Positions 24,719-37,779 of a stretch of DNA of 64,000 nt are shown here, in pieces. Every line of letters begins with the position of its first letter. Position 1 is the first letter of the stretch. This DNA comes from Homarus americanus (Eukaryota; Arthropoda; Malacostraca; Decapoda; Nephropidae), in assembly GCF_018991925.1 (NCBI RefSeq), contig NW_024744406.1, positions 22,418 to 86,417 on the forward strand, read 5' to 3'. A program made the position numbers and the translations under genes. The notes below the pieces were generated by a model. The model was not told the origin of the DNA, did not search any database, and saw nothing but the letters and a program-made list of their open reading frames with translations.

Positions 24719-25105
24719 GTGTAATGAGGATTGTCAGACCAAACCTTACAGCCCAGAATTATGTCACATATAACAAGCAAGTACACCACAGACCTCGTGG
24801 TACCACCGCATTCCAGGTTGACACACCTCAGGTCGCCTGCCACGACGTGAGCCGGTGACTCACAACCGCACCCTAGCCAAGACACCTGGCCAGGACCACA
24901 CCTGCACACAATTATCCAGATCAAACCAGTTTAGTGTTAATTGGTAGAGGTCGTAGCCGGCTGGGCTGACCCAAAGGCCCTACAGTCCCGTCCAGGGCAT
25001 TACCATTCGGGATTCCATTACGATTCTCATTCTGGTTGCTGTCATCTCCTCCTGTCTGGCCGTCACCGGTTCACTAAGAGACACGCACGTCCCCCAGGTC
25101 GGGAG
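24719..25105. other. Unclassified non-satellite island of about 390 bp
   Basis: Sequence of mixed composition begins at TGTAATGAGGATTGTC and ends around GGGAGGGACACCCTGG, with satellite resuming at once on both sides in the same orientation. No monomer is recognisable inside. On the minus strand one frame stays open through about 24,716-24,924 and continues into the satellite, but it has no recognisable motif. Near the middle GTGAG and CTCAC form a short imperfect dyad. The most likely explanation is a small insertion, such as a transposon fragment or a short LTR, but I could not find convincing terminal repeats or a target duplication. Confidence 0.75.
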
Positions 25106-28100
25106 GGACACCCTGGGCACCTCTGACACTCCCCAGGCACACCCCTGACACCCCAGGCACACCCCCTGACACTCCCCAGGTACACTGCTGACACCCAGGC
25201 ACACCCCTGGGACACTCCCCAGGCACACCGCTGACAATCCCAGATACACCTCTGACACTCCATGTACACCCTCTGACACTTTCAGGTACACGTCAGACAC
25301 CCCTGTGTGCCACCCCTGACACTCCTCAGGAACGTCTCTGACGCTCCCAGGTACACCTCTTCTGGACGCCCCAGGTACACCTTGACACCTCACACCTCTG
25401 ACAATTCCCAGGCACACTGTAGACACTTGCACACCCTCAGACACTCTGCACACCCCACACTCCCAGGTACACTCTGCCACCCCAGGTACACCCCTTGGCA
25501 CCCCAGTTACACCCCTGGTCACCCACGTCACATTCCCTGACAATCCAGGTACACTTCAGACACTCCCTGCACACATCTTGACACTCCAGGTACCCAATGA
25601 CACTCCAAGGTACACCACTGACACTCCCTGTTGCCTCTGACACTCCAGGTACACCCACAATGACACTCCCCAGGCACACTCTGACACCCCAGCCACCCCA
25701 GACACCCCAGGCACACCCCTGACACTCAGGCACACCTCTGAGACTCCCAGGCACAACCCCTGACACCGTGCACACACCCCCTGACACCCCTGTACCCTGA
25801 CACCCCAGGCACACCTCAAACACCTCACAGGGCACCCCCAGACACCCCAGGTACACCTCCACCTCCCAGGCCACCCACACTTGTGTGCCACCTCTACACT
25901 CAAAGGTACCTCTTGGACACTCCCAAGTACCTCTGACACCCCAGGCACACCTCTGACACCCCAGTTTCACCTCCTGAAACCCCAGTTTATAACCCCACAC
26001 TCCCAGGCATGCCCCTGACACCCCAGGCACCTGATATTCCCAGTACCCTCTGACTTCCAGGCACTCTGACACTCCCAGGCACAATTAATTTATCACTCAC
26101 CAGGTACACCTCTGACACTCCCCAGGCACTCCTTGACGCTGCCCCAGGTGCTCCTCCACACCAGAACACCTCTGACACTCCCCAGGCACACCCTCTGACA
26201 TTCCCCAGGTTAACAGCTGACACTCCCCAGGCACACCCTCAGACTGCCAGGCACACCCAGACACAAACCAGGCACACCCCAGACACCCCAGGTACAGCCC
26301 AGACACCCCCAGGCACACCTCCCCAGACAGTTCCCAGCCAATTCCAGACACCCCAAGCACACCTCTGACACTCTGCCATAATCATGACACTCCCAGGCAA
26401 ACCGCTGACACTGCCATATTTACACCTCAGACACTGCCAGGTGCCAATTCTCAGACACCCCAGGCACAGCTCAGACACTCCCAGACACATCTCAGACACC
26501 TCCCAGGTGCACTTCCAGACAATTCTTGGTGTTACGCCTCTGACACCCCAGGCACACCGCTGACACTCTCCCCAGGCACACCGCTGACACTGCCAGATAC
26601 ACCCCTGACACTCCCCAGGTTCACCTCAGACACTCCCAGGCACACCTCCGACACTCCCCAGGCACACCCCCTTGACACTCCCAGGTACAAATCACACTCC
26701 AGGTACAGCTCAGGCACCCCAGGCACACCTCAGACACTCCCCAGGTGCCCCCTGACACACCCCAGGTACACCTCGACACTCCAGTGCCTGACAATTCTAG
26801 TACTCCTCTGACACTCCCCACACCCTGACACTCCAGGGACATCTACACTCCCTGGAAGCCCCCTGACACTCCCTGCACACTCTAGACACCTGGAGGTACA
26901 CCGCTGACACTCCAGGCACCCCTGACACTCCCAGGCACATTCTTGACACCTTGCACACCCTGACATAAACAGGTACACCCCCGACACTCCTGGGCACACC
27001 CCTGACACTTGTACCTTCACACTGCAGGCACACCTCTGACACTCCCCAGGTACACTCTGACACTCCTGGGCATACCTCCTCTGACACTCCCAGGTACCCC
27101 CTGACGTTCCTGTACCCTCTGACACCCCAGGCACACCTCTGACACCCCAGCCACACCTCCCACACTCCCTGCAGCCACACCCCGACACCCCAGGCACACA
27201 CCTGACACTCCCAGGTACACCGCTGACATTCCCAGGTACACCACACACTCAGATACACCCCTGACACACCCATAAACCACCTCTGACACCCCAGGCACAC
27301 TCCGACACATCCCAGGCACACCCTTGAGGTACACATCTGACAATCCCAGGCACACCCTCAGACATTCCCAGGCACACCTCTGACACTCCAGGCACACCAC
27401 TGACACTTCCAGGCACACCCTGACACTCCCCAGGCACACAATGACACCCCAGGCACACCACTGACACTCCCTGGTACACCTTGACACCCCAGGTACACCA
27501 CTGACACCCCAGGCACACCTCTGACACCTCCGGCACAACTGACACCTGGCACCTCTGACACCCCAGGCACACCTCTGACACCCCAGGTACACCTCTGACA
27601 CCTCGGGGAACACCTCTGACACTCCCCAGGCACACCTCTGACACTCCCAGGCACACCTCTGACACTCCCAGGCACACCCTGACAACCCCAGGTACACCTC
27701 TGACACTCCCAGGCACACCTCTGACACTCCAGGCACACCTCTGACACTCTCAGGAACACCCTGACACTCCCAGGCACACCTCTGACACTCCCTAGCACAC
27801 CGCTGACACTCTCAGGGACACCACACTGCCAGACACACCCCCTGACACCCATGTACACCCCAGACACTCCCCACAGGCACACCCTGACACTCCCAGGCAC
27901 ACCTCTGACACTTCCAGGCACACTCCCTGACACCCCAGGCACAACTCTGACACCCATGAACACCTCAGACACTCCAGGTACACCTCAGACACCCCAGGTA
28001 CACATCAGACACTCCCCAGGCACACCTCTGACACCCCAGGCACACCTCAGACACCCGATGTACACCCTGACACCGTACATCTCTGACACACCCCAGGCAC

Positions 28101-31100
28101 ATCTCTGACACTCCCAGGCACATCTCTGACACTCCCCAGGTACACCTCTGACATAAACAGTAAGTATACCCACACTCCCAGGCACCCTGACGCCCCAAGT
28201 ACTCCTCTGACACTCCCAGGTACAACCTCTGACACTCCCATGCACACCTCTGACACTCCCCAGGCATAACTCTGACACCCCAGGCACCCTCTGGACACTC
28301 CCAGTTTACTCCTCTGACACTCCCAGGCACAATTCCTCTTGACACTCCCTAAAGTTACACCTCCTGACACTCCCCAGTTACACCCCCTGACACTCCCAGG
28401 TACACCCCCACACTCCCCAGGCACACCTTGATACTCCTTGCACACCTCTGACACTTCCAGATGCTACCCTGACACCCCAGGCACAATTCAATGATTGACT
28501 GGCTGGTGCACCTGACACTCCCAGGCACACCACTGACACTACCAGGTACACCTCTGACACTCCCAGGAACCCTTTGACGCTCCCAGGTGCCCTGACACTC
28601 CCAGGAACACTCTGACACCCCAGGCACACCCCAGACATCTGTCTCAGGCACATCCCCAGATACCCCAGGCACAGCTCAGACACCCCAGGCACACCTCAGA
28701 TACTCCCAGGTGCACCTCTTGACACTCCCCAAGTGCACCTCTGACACTCCCCAGGCACACCCCTGGACACTCCCAGGCACACCCCCTGACACTCCCAGGT
28801 ACACTGCTGACAACCCCAGGCACAATTCTCGACACCCCAGGTACACTGCTGCTGACAATCCCAGATACACCCTCCTGACACTCCATGCACACCCTCTGAC
28901 ACTTTCAGGCACACGTCAGACACTCCCAGGCACACCCCTGACACTCTCAGGAACACCTCTGACGTTCCCAAGTACACCTCTGACGCCCCAGGCACACCCT
29001 TGACAACCCATACACCCTGACACTCCCCAGGCACACCCCAGACACTCCCAGGTACACCCCAGACACTCCTACACGCCCTGAGACTCCCCAGGCACATCCC
29101 ACCCCCAGGCCACCTCCTGACACTCCCCAGCTACACCCCTGACACTCCCATGTACACCTCTGACAATCCCAGGCACACTCCAGACACCCCAGGCACACAT
29201 CTGACACCCCAGGCACCAATGACACTCCAAGGTACACCACTGACACTCCCTTGGTACACCCTCTGACACCCCAGGCACACCAATGACATTCCCAGGTACA
29301 CCTCTGACACTCCCCAGGTATACCCCAGACACCCCAGGCACACCCCTGACACCTGCAGGTACACCTGACACTCCCCAGGTACACCTCTGACACTCCCAGG
29401 TACACCTCTGACACTCTGGTACCTCTGACACCCCAGGTACACCCCAAACACTCTCAGGGACACCAGACACTCCCAGGCACACCTCTGACTCTCAGGAACA
29501 CCTCTGACACTCCCAGGCACACCTCTAATCAAAGGCACTCCTCTGACACTCCCAAGTACTCCTCTGACACTCCCAGGTACACTTCATTAATTCCCCAGTT
29601 TCACCTCCGAAACCCCAGTTACAACCCTGACACTCCCAGGTACACTCTGACACTCCCCAGGCACAATTCCTTTGATATTCCCCAGGTAACACCCTCTTGA
29701 CACTTCCAGATACACCTCTGACACCCCAGGTACACCACTGACACTACCAGGTACACCTCTGACACCCCAGGTACTCCTTTGACGCCCCAGGTGCTCCTCC
29801 GACACTCCCAGAACACCTCTGACATCCCAGGTACACCCTGACATTCCCAGCTGACACCTGGTGCTACACCTCTGTGACATCACAGGCACACCCCAGACAC
29901 AACCAGGCACACCCCAGACACCCCTGCACAGCTCAGAGCACCCCAGGCACACCCTCAGACACCTATGCACACCTGTGACACCCCAGCACACCTCTGACAT
30001 CCTCAAGTCACACCGCTGATGCCCCAGATACAACCGCTGGACACCGCCACACCCTCAGACACCGCCAGGCACACCCCAGACACCCAGGCACAGCTCAGAT
30101 ACACCCCAGATACATCTCAGACACTCCCAGGCACCTGTGACACTCCCCAGGCACACCTCTGACACTCCCCAGGCACACCGCTGACACTCCCCAGGCACCG
30201 CTGACACTGCCAGGCACCCTGACACTCCCAGGTTCACCCCAGACACTCCCCAGGTGCCACCTCCGATACCCCAGTACACCCCTGACACCCCCAGGTACAA
30301 ATCAGACACCTAGGTACAGCCCCACACTGCAGGCACACCGCTGTCACTCCCAGGCACACCCCCTGACACCTGACGCACACATCTGACAAACAAATCCCAG
30401 GCACACCCAGACATTCCCAGGCACACCTCTGACACTTCCAGGCACACCACCGACACTTCCAGGCACACCCCTGACACCCCATAGGCACACCAATGACACC
30501 CCAGGCACACCTCTGACACTCCCAGAACACTTTGACACCGTGGCACACCTCTGACACTCCCCAGGTACACCTCTGACACTCCCAGATACACCTTTGACAC
30601 CCTGTACACCTCCTGACATTCCCTAGTACATGTCTGAGATACCCCAGGCACACCCCATGACACCTAGGCAACCTGATGGCTCCCCAGGTACACCCCTGAC
30701 ACTCCCAGCAACCAGACACTTCCAGGCAGCGCCCAGGCACCCCAGGCACACCTCCCAGACACCCCAGGTACACCCCAGACACTCCCCAGGCACATCTGAC
30801 ACTCCCAGCCACCGCTGTCACCCCAGGCACAATTCCCCCGACACTGAAGTACACATCTGACAACCCAGGCACACCCCAGACATTCCCCAGGCACACCGCT
30901 GACACCCCAGGCACACCGCCACACTGCCACAGATACACCTCTGACACCCATGCACACCCCAGACACCCCAGGCACACCCTGACACTCCATGTACACCCCA
31001 GACACTTCCAGCACCCCAGACACCCCCAGGCACACATCAGACACTCCCAGGCACACCCTCAGAGCCACTCCCAGGCACACCACAGCCCCAGGCACACCCC

Positions 31101-34100
31101 CTGACACCCAGTTACACCCCCTGACAACCCAGGTACACCTCCGAAACCCCAGTTACAACCCTGGGACACTCCCAGGTACACCCCTGAGACTCCCAGGCAC
31201 ACCTTGATATTCCCAGGTACACCTGACACTTCCAGATACAATTCTCTGACACCCTGGTGCACAACACGGACACCACCAGGTACACCCTGACACTCCCCAG
31301 GTACTCCTTTGACGCTCCCAGGTGCTCCTCCGACACCCCAGAACACCTCTGACACCCCAGGTACACCTCTGACATTCCCAGGTACACAGCTGACACTCCC
31401 AGGCAACACCTCAGACACTGCCAGGTACACCCCAGACACAACCACAGGCACACCTCAGACACTCCCAGGCACAGCCCAGAAGGACCAGGCATGGTCTCAG
31501 ACACCCCAGGCACACCTGTGACACTCCCCAAGTACACCTCTGACACCTCAAGTCACACCGCTGACACCAGATACAGCCTGACACTGCCAGGTACACCTCA
31601 GACACTGCCAGCACAACCCCATACAGCCTGTGATACTCCCCAGATACATCCTCAGACACTCCCTGGTGCGCAACGACACCCCAGGCATACCACACTCCCA
31701 GGCACACCGCTGACACCCCAGGCACACCGCCGACACTGCCAGAGGCCAACTCCCCTGACACTCCCCAGGTCTGCCACCCCGTGACACCCCAGGTACACCT
31801 GGATACCCCAGGTACACCCCTGACACCCCAGGCACAAATCAGACACTTCCAGGTACAGCTCCAGGCACTCCCCAGGTGCCAACCAGACACTCCCCAGGCA
31901 CACCCCAGACACCCCAGGCACACCTCTGACACTCCCAGGCACAACACCGCTGTCACCCCAGGTACACCCCCTGACACCTGGACGTACACATCTCGACAAT
32001 CCCAGGCACACCAGACATTCCCAGCAGGCACACCTCCCCGACACTTCCAGGTACACCACTGACACTTCCAGGTACACTCTGGACACTCCCAGGTACACCA
32101 ATGACACTCCCAGGTACACCTCTGACACTCTCAGAACACCTTTGGACACTCCCAGGTACACCTCTCTGACACTCCCAGGTACAACACCTCTGACACTCCC
32201 AGATACACCCTTGACACTCCAGGTACACCTCTGACATTCCCAGGTACACGTCTGACACTCCCCAGGTACACCTATGACACTTGCAACTCTGATACTCCCA
32301 GGTACACCCGACACTCCCAGGTACAACCAGACACTTCCAGGCACAGCCCAGGCACTTGCACACCCCAGACACCCCAGCCACCTCAGACACTCCCAGGCAC
32401 ACTCTGGACACTTGCACACCGCCGTCACTCCCAGGCACACCCCGACACTGAAGTACACATCTGACAATCCCAGGTACACACCTCAGACATTCCCCAGGCA
32501 CACCGCTGACACTCCCAGGTACACCGCTTACACTGCCAGATACACCCCTGACACTCCATGCACACCCCAGACACCCCAGGCACACCCCCTGACACTCCAC
32601 ATGCACACACCCCACACTTCCAGGCACACCCCAGACACCCCAGGTACACATCAGACACCCCAGGCACACCTCAGACACTCCCCAGGTACAGCCTGCTGTT
32701 ACTCCCAGGCACACCCCTGACACTCCCAGTTACACCCCTGACAACCCAGGCACACCTCTGACAATCCAGGTACACCTCAGACACTCCCAGGCACACCTCT
32801 GACAATCCCAGGCACACCAATGACACTCCCTGGTACACCAATGACACTCCCCTGTACACCTCTGACACTCCCAGGTACACCAATGACACTCCCAGGCACT
32901 CTGACACACTCCCAGGCACCTCCGACACTCCCAGGCACACCCCTGACACTCCCAGGCACACCCTTGACAATCCCAGTTACACCACTGACATTCCCTGCAC
33001 ACCTCTGACACACCCAGGTACACCTCCGACACTCCAAGATACACCCCTGACACCTTCAGGTACACCAATGACACTGTAGGTACACCGCTGACACTCCCAG
33101 TTACACCGCTGACACTCCCAGGCACACCTCTGACACCCATGTACACCCCAGACACTTCCAGGCACACCCCAGACACTCCCAGGCACACACACTCCCAGGC
33201 ACACCTCAGACACTCCCAGGCACACCGCTGTCACTCCCAGGTACACCCCTGACACTCCCAGTTACACCCCTGACAACCCAGGCACACCTCTGACAATCCC
33301 AGGAGCACCCCAGACACTCCCTGCACACCTCTGACACCCAGGTACACCAATGACACCCCAGGTACCACCACTGACACCCCTGTACACCCTGACCCCAGGC
33401 ACACCATTAACACTCCCAGGTACACCTCTGACACCCCAGGTACACCTCCGACACACCCAGGCACACCCCTGACACTCCCCAGGCACACTTCTGACACTCC
33501 CAGGTACACCTCTGACACTCCTGGTACCCTTTGACACTCCCCAGGCACAACCCAAACACTCCCAGGCACACCAATGACCTCAGGAACACTTCACACTCCC
33601 AAGCACACCTGACACTAAACAGGCACACCTCTGACACTCCTTCGGCACACCGCTGTCACTTCCAGGTACACCCTGACACTCCCAGGCACACCCCTGGACA
33701 CCCCAGGCACAGTCTCTGGAAAATCCCAGGTACACCTCTGACACCCCAGGCACACCTCTTGACACCCCAGGCACACCCAGACAATCCCAGGCACACCACT
33801 GACATTCCCTGGTACACCTCTGACACTCCCAGGCACACCTCAAACAACCCAAGGCACACCACCACACTTCAGAACACTTCACCCCAGGCACACCTCTGGG
33901 ACACTTCCAGTGGCCCCCTGACACCCCAGGCACACCAATGACACTCCCAGGCACTCCACCGGACATTCGATGGCACACCTCTGGACACACCCAGGTACAC
34001 CTTCACACCCAAGGTACACCCCTGACACTCCTTCAGGTGATACCCCTGACACTCCAGGCACAACACCATTAACTTGTACCCACCGACATCTTATTGCCAC

Positions 34101-35900
34101 CTCTGACACACCCAGGCACACCCTGACACTCCAAGGCACACCTCTGACACTTCCAGTATACCCCTGACACCCCAGGCATGCCCCAATGACACCCCAGTAC
34201 CCACTGACATTCAGATGGTACACCTCTGACACACCCAGGTACACACCTCTGACACTCCAAGGTACATCTCTGACACTTCCAGGTATACCCCTGACACTCC
34301 CTAGGTACCAATGCACCCCAGGCACTCCACTGACATTCGATGGGCACACTTGACACACCCAGGTACACCCTGACACTCCAAGGCACCCTCTGGACATCTT
34401 CAGGTACACACGACACTCTGTAGGCACACCGGCTGACACTCTCAGGCACACCGCTGACACCTGAGGTACACCTCCTCTCACACTCCCCCAGGCAACAATT
34501 CAACGACACCCCAGGCACACCACCACACCCCTGGCACACCCCGACACCCCAGGCACACCCATGACACCCCAGGCACACCCTCTGACACTCCAGCACCCTG
34601 ACACTCCCAGGTACTCCCTCACACCCCAGGCACCTCTGACACTCCAGGCACCCTTTGATACCCCACGCACACCCCCTGACACCCCAGCCACACCTCCGAC
34701 ACCCCAGCCACACCCCCTGACACCCCAGCAGGCACAGCCCCACACCCCAGGTGCCATCACCTCTGATACCCCAGGCACACCTCCCTGACACTCCAGGCAC
34801 ACCTTGAGACTCCCCAGGCACACCTCCGACACTGCAGGCACACCTTGACACCCCAGGCACTCCACCGACACTCCCCTGGCACACCCCTGACACTCCCAGG
34901 TTCACACCTCTGACACTCCCTGGATAACCTCCTGACACCTTCTGTTCATCTCTGACACTCCCTGGCACTCCTCTGACACGCCCAGGCACACCTCTGACAC
35001 TCCCAGGTACACCTTCGACACCCCAGGCACACTTCTGACACCCCAGGTACTCCCTCTGACACTCCCCTGGTACACCCCTGACACTCCCAGGACACATCTA
35101 CACTCCTGCCCTCCTCTGAAACTCCCAGGCACCAGACACTGAGGCACACCAAGGACACCCCAGGTATCTCTGACACCCTGGTAAGTACATCTCTACACTC
35201 CCAAAGACAGCCCTCTTGACATAAACAGGCACACCCCCAGACAATCTCTGCGCCACCTCTGACATCCAGCAGTACCTCTGATAGACCTGGCACACTTCAT
35301 TAATTCCCAGGCACAATTCCTCTGACACTCGCATACCTCTGACACCCAGGCACTCTTCTCTGACACCCCAGTACACCTTGATCTTCCTTCCCCAGGCACA
35401 CCCCTGACACTTCCAGATACACCTCTGACACTCCCAGGCACACCACGACCCCTCCCTGGCACCTCTGACACTCCTAGGTACACCACTGACACGCTACCAG
35501 GCACACCCCTGACACTCCTGTACTCCTTTTGACGCTCCCAGGTGCTCCCTCCGACACCCCAGAAATTCCTCTGACACTCCCCAGGCACACACCTCTGACA
35601 CCCCAGGCACACTGCTGACACACCCCCAGGTGCCACCTCAGACACTGCCAGGTACACCCTTCAGACACTACCAGGCACACCTCAGATAATTCCCCAGGCA
35701 CAGCCCAGACACTCCCCAGGCAGCCCAGACACTCCCAGGCACCTATGACACTCCCCAAGTACCTCTGACACTCCCAGGCACACCCCTGACACTCCCAGGC
35801 ACACCTCCCTGACACTCCCAGGCACACTGCCGACAATTCCCCAGCACACCCCTGACACTCCCAGGCACATTGCTGACAATCCCAGATACACCTCTGACAC
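25106..35900 (-). repeat. Satellite array, class II, second section
   Basis: Same character as the array before the 24.7-kb island: GGCACAC and ACCCCAGG dominate. Additional odd forms are common, above all ACAATTCC and ATTAATTCC in places where the pattern expects ACACCTC or ACACTCC (for example near 28323, 29583, 29665, 30831, 35297 and 35313). Block order continues across the island, consistent with the island being inserted into an existing array. There is no gene. Confidence 0.92.
33940..34410 (-). repeat. Six-monomer higher-order repeat, about 3-4 copies
   Basis: The series GACATTCGATGGCACACC, GACACACCCAGG, GACACTCCAAGG, GACACTTCCAGGTATACC, then ACCAATGACACCCCAGG and GGCACTCCACT, repeats. 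The unusual GACATTC(G)ATGG monomer falls at about 33,962, 34,206 and 34,330, spacings of 244 and 124 bp (two and one times about 122). Expected length is 126 bp for six full monomers; small losses account for the rest. Block A, B and C markers are absent inside. Confidence 0.75.
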
Positions 35901-37575
35901 TCCACCTCTGACACTCCATGTACACCTCTGACACTTCCAGGTACACGTCAGAACACTCCCAGGTACACCCTGACACCTCAGAACACCTCTGACGTTCCCA
36001 GGTACACCTCTGACGCCCCAGGTACACCTTGACACCCCAAGTACACCTCTGACACTCCCAGGTACACCTCAAACTCCCAGGTACACATCAGACACTCCCA
36101 AGTACACCTCTGACACTCCCAGGTACACCTCTGTCACTCCCAGGTACACCCCTGACACTCCCAACACCCTGACACTCCCATGTACACCTCTGACAATCCC
36201 AGGTACACCCCTAGACACTCTCAGGTACACATCTGACATCCCAGGTACTCCAATGACACTCCCAGGTACACCAATGACATTCCCAGGTACACCCTGACAC
36301 CCCTAGGCACACCTCAGACACTCCCAGGTACACCCCTGACACTGCAGGTACACCTCTGACACTCCCAGGTACACCTCTGACACTCCCTGGTGCTCCCACA
36401 CTCCCAGGTACACCTCAAACACTCCCAGGGACACCTCAGACACTCCCAGGTACACCTCTGACATTCCCAGGTACACCGATGACACTCCCAGGCACACCCT
36501 CAGACACTGCCAGGTACACCTCAGACACTACCAGGTACACCTCAGACACTCCAGGTACACATCTGACACTCCCAGGTACCCAATGACACTCCCAGGTACA
36601 CCACTGACACTCCCTGTACACCTCAGACACTCCAGGTGTGCCACCTCTGACATTCCCAGGCCACCGATGACACTCCCAGGCACACCTCGGACACTGCCAG
36701 GCACCTCAGACACTACCAGGCACACTCAGACACTCCCAGGTACAGCTCAGACACTCCCAGGTACACCTCAGACACTCCCAGGTACACCTGTGACACTCCT
36801 GCCACCTCTGACAATCCCCAGGTACACCGCTGACACTCCCAGGACACTGCTGACACTGCCAGATACACCGCTGACACTGCCAGGTACACTCAGACACCGC
36901 CAGGTACACCTCAGACACTCCCAGGTACAGCCAGACAATCCCAGATACACCTCAGACACTCCCAGGTGCACCTGTGACACTCCAGGCACACCTCTGACAC
37001 TCCCAGGTACACAGCTGACACTCCCAGGTACACCGCTGACACTGCCAGATACACCTCACTAGGTTCACCTCTGACACTCCCAGGTACACCTCCCTATACT
37101 CCCAGGTACACCCCTGACACTCCCAGGTACAAATCAGACACTTCCAGGTACAGCTCAGGCACCCCAGGTACACCTCAGACAATTCTCCAGGTACACCTCA
37201 GACACCCCAGGCCACCTCTGACACTTGTACACCGCTGTCACTCCCAGGTACACCCCTGACACCTGAGGTACACATCTGACATCCCAGGCACACCTCAGAC
37301 ATTCCCAGGTACACCCTTGACACACTTCCAGGTACACCATTGACACTTCCAGGTACACCTCTGACACTCCCAGGTACACCAATGACACTCCCAGGGTACA
37401 CCACACACACTCTGTACACCTCTGACACTTCCAGTCACGCTGACACTCCCAGGTACACGCTACCCCTGACACCCCATCCCCAGACAACCTGACACTCCAC
37501 ACCTACACCCAGGCACACCCTCTGACACCCCAGGCACACCCCTGACACCCATGCAACAACCCCCAGACACCCAGG
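35901..37575 (-). repeat. Cleaner GGTACAC-rich satellite section
   Basis: From about 35.9 to 37.5 kb monomers are mostly full length and read GACACTCCCAGGTACACC with few lost bases. Neither GCCTCCC nor ACAATTCC forms are frequent. Alternating GACACTGCCAGG and GACACTACCAGG units occur at 36.5-36.9 kb. A block B copy lies at 37,060-37,330. This resembles class I without its shortened forms. Confidence 0.85.
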
Positions 37576-37779
37576 ACATCCTGTCCATCCTTGATAAATC
37601 TTCTATACCATATCCTATATTCCGGTATAAATGACATCCTGTGGATCCCAGCATATCTTGATATCCTGATACCTAAAATAGATAATGATATCCATAGATA
37701 CCAAAGAGACTTTGAAATATCCAGGTACATGATACTTTAGTACATAATGAGTCTCTCTTGATATGTCATTAGCACAATC
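37576..37779. other. Unclassified AT-rich island of about 200 bp
   Basis: Sequence unlike the satellite, containing several GATATCC, CATCCTG and ATATCC motifs (for example GACATCCTGTGGATCC and TTGATATCCTGATACC). It ends at TTGATATGTCATTAGC, and satellite of the same orientation lies on both sides. The repeated ATATCC-type words hint at a short internal periodicity, but I cannot define a unit. There is no open frame of note. It may be an old insertion fragment or a patch of another satellite. Confidence 0.7.

Larger units (their letters stand above)
9770..28165 (-). repeat. Block C copies in the minus-oriented array
   Basis: Each copy carries GACACATCTTACACTCCC, GGTTCTCCCCTGAC, CAGACACCTGAGGTACACCG, two CATCTCTGACAC units and ACATAAACAGG. 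Positions of the ACATAAACAGG end are near 9907, 13463, 15511, 19209, 22948, 24549, 26963 and 28149, with a broken copy near 8375. Later copies lie near 35218, 41001, 43647, 59744 and 60505, and lone GACACATCTTA/GGTTCTCC parts at 49.2-49.8 kb. Spacing of 3556, 3698, 3739 and 3600 bp between several copies points to an underlying period of about 3.6-3.75 kb. Confidence 0.8.

Noticed and set aside
24941..25126. 61-codon open frame in the 24.7-kb island
   Set aside because: No recognisable motif, it runs into satellite at its end, and competing frames of similar length exist on the other strand.
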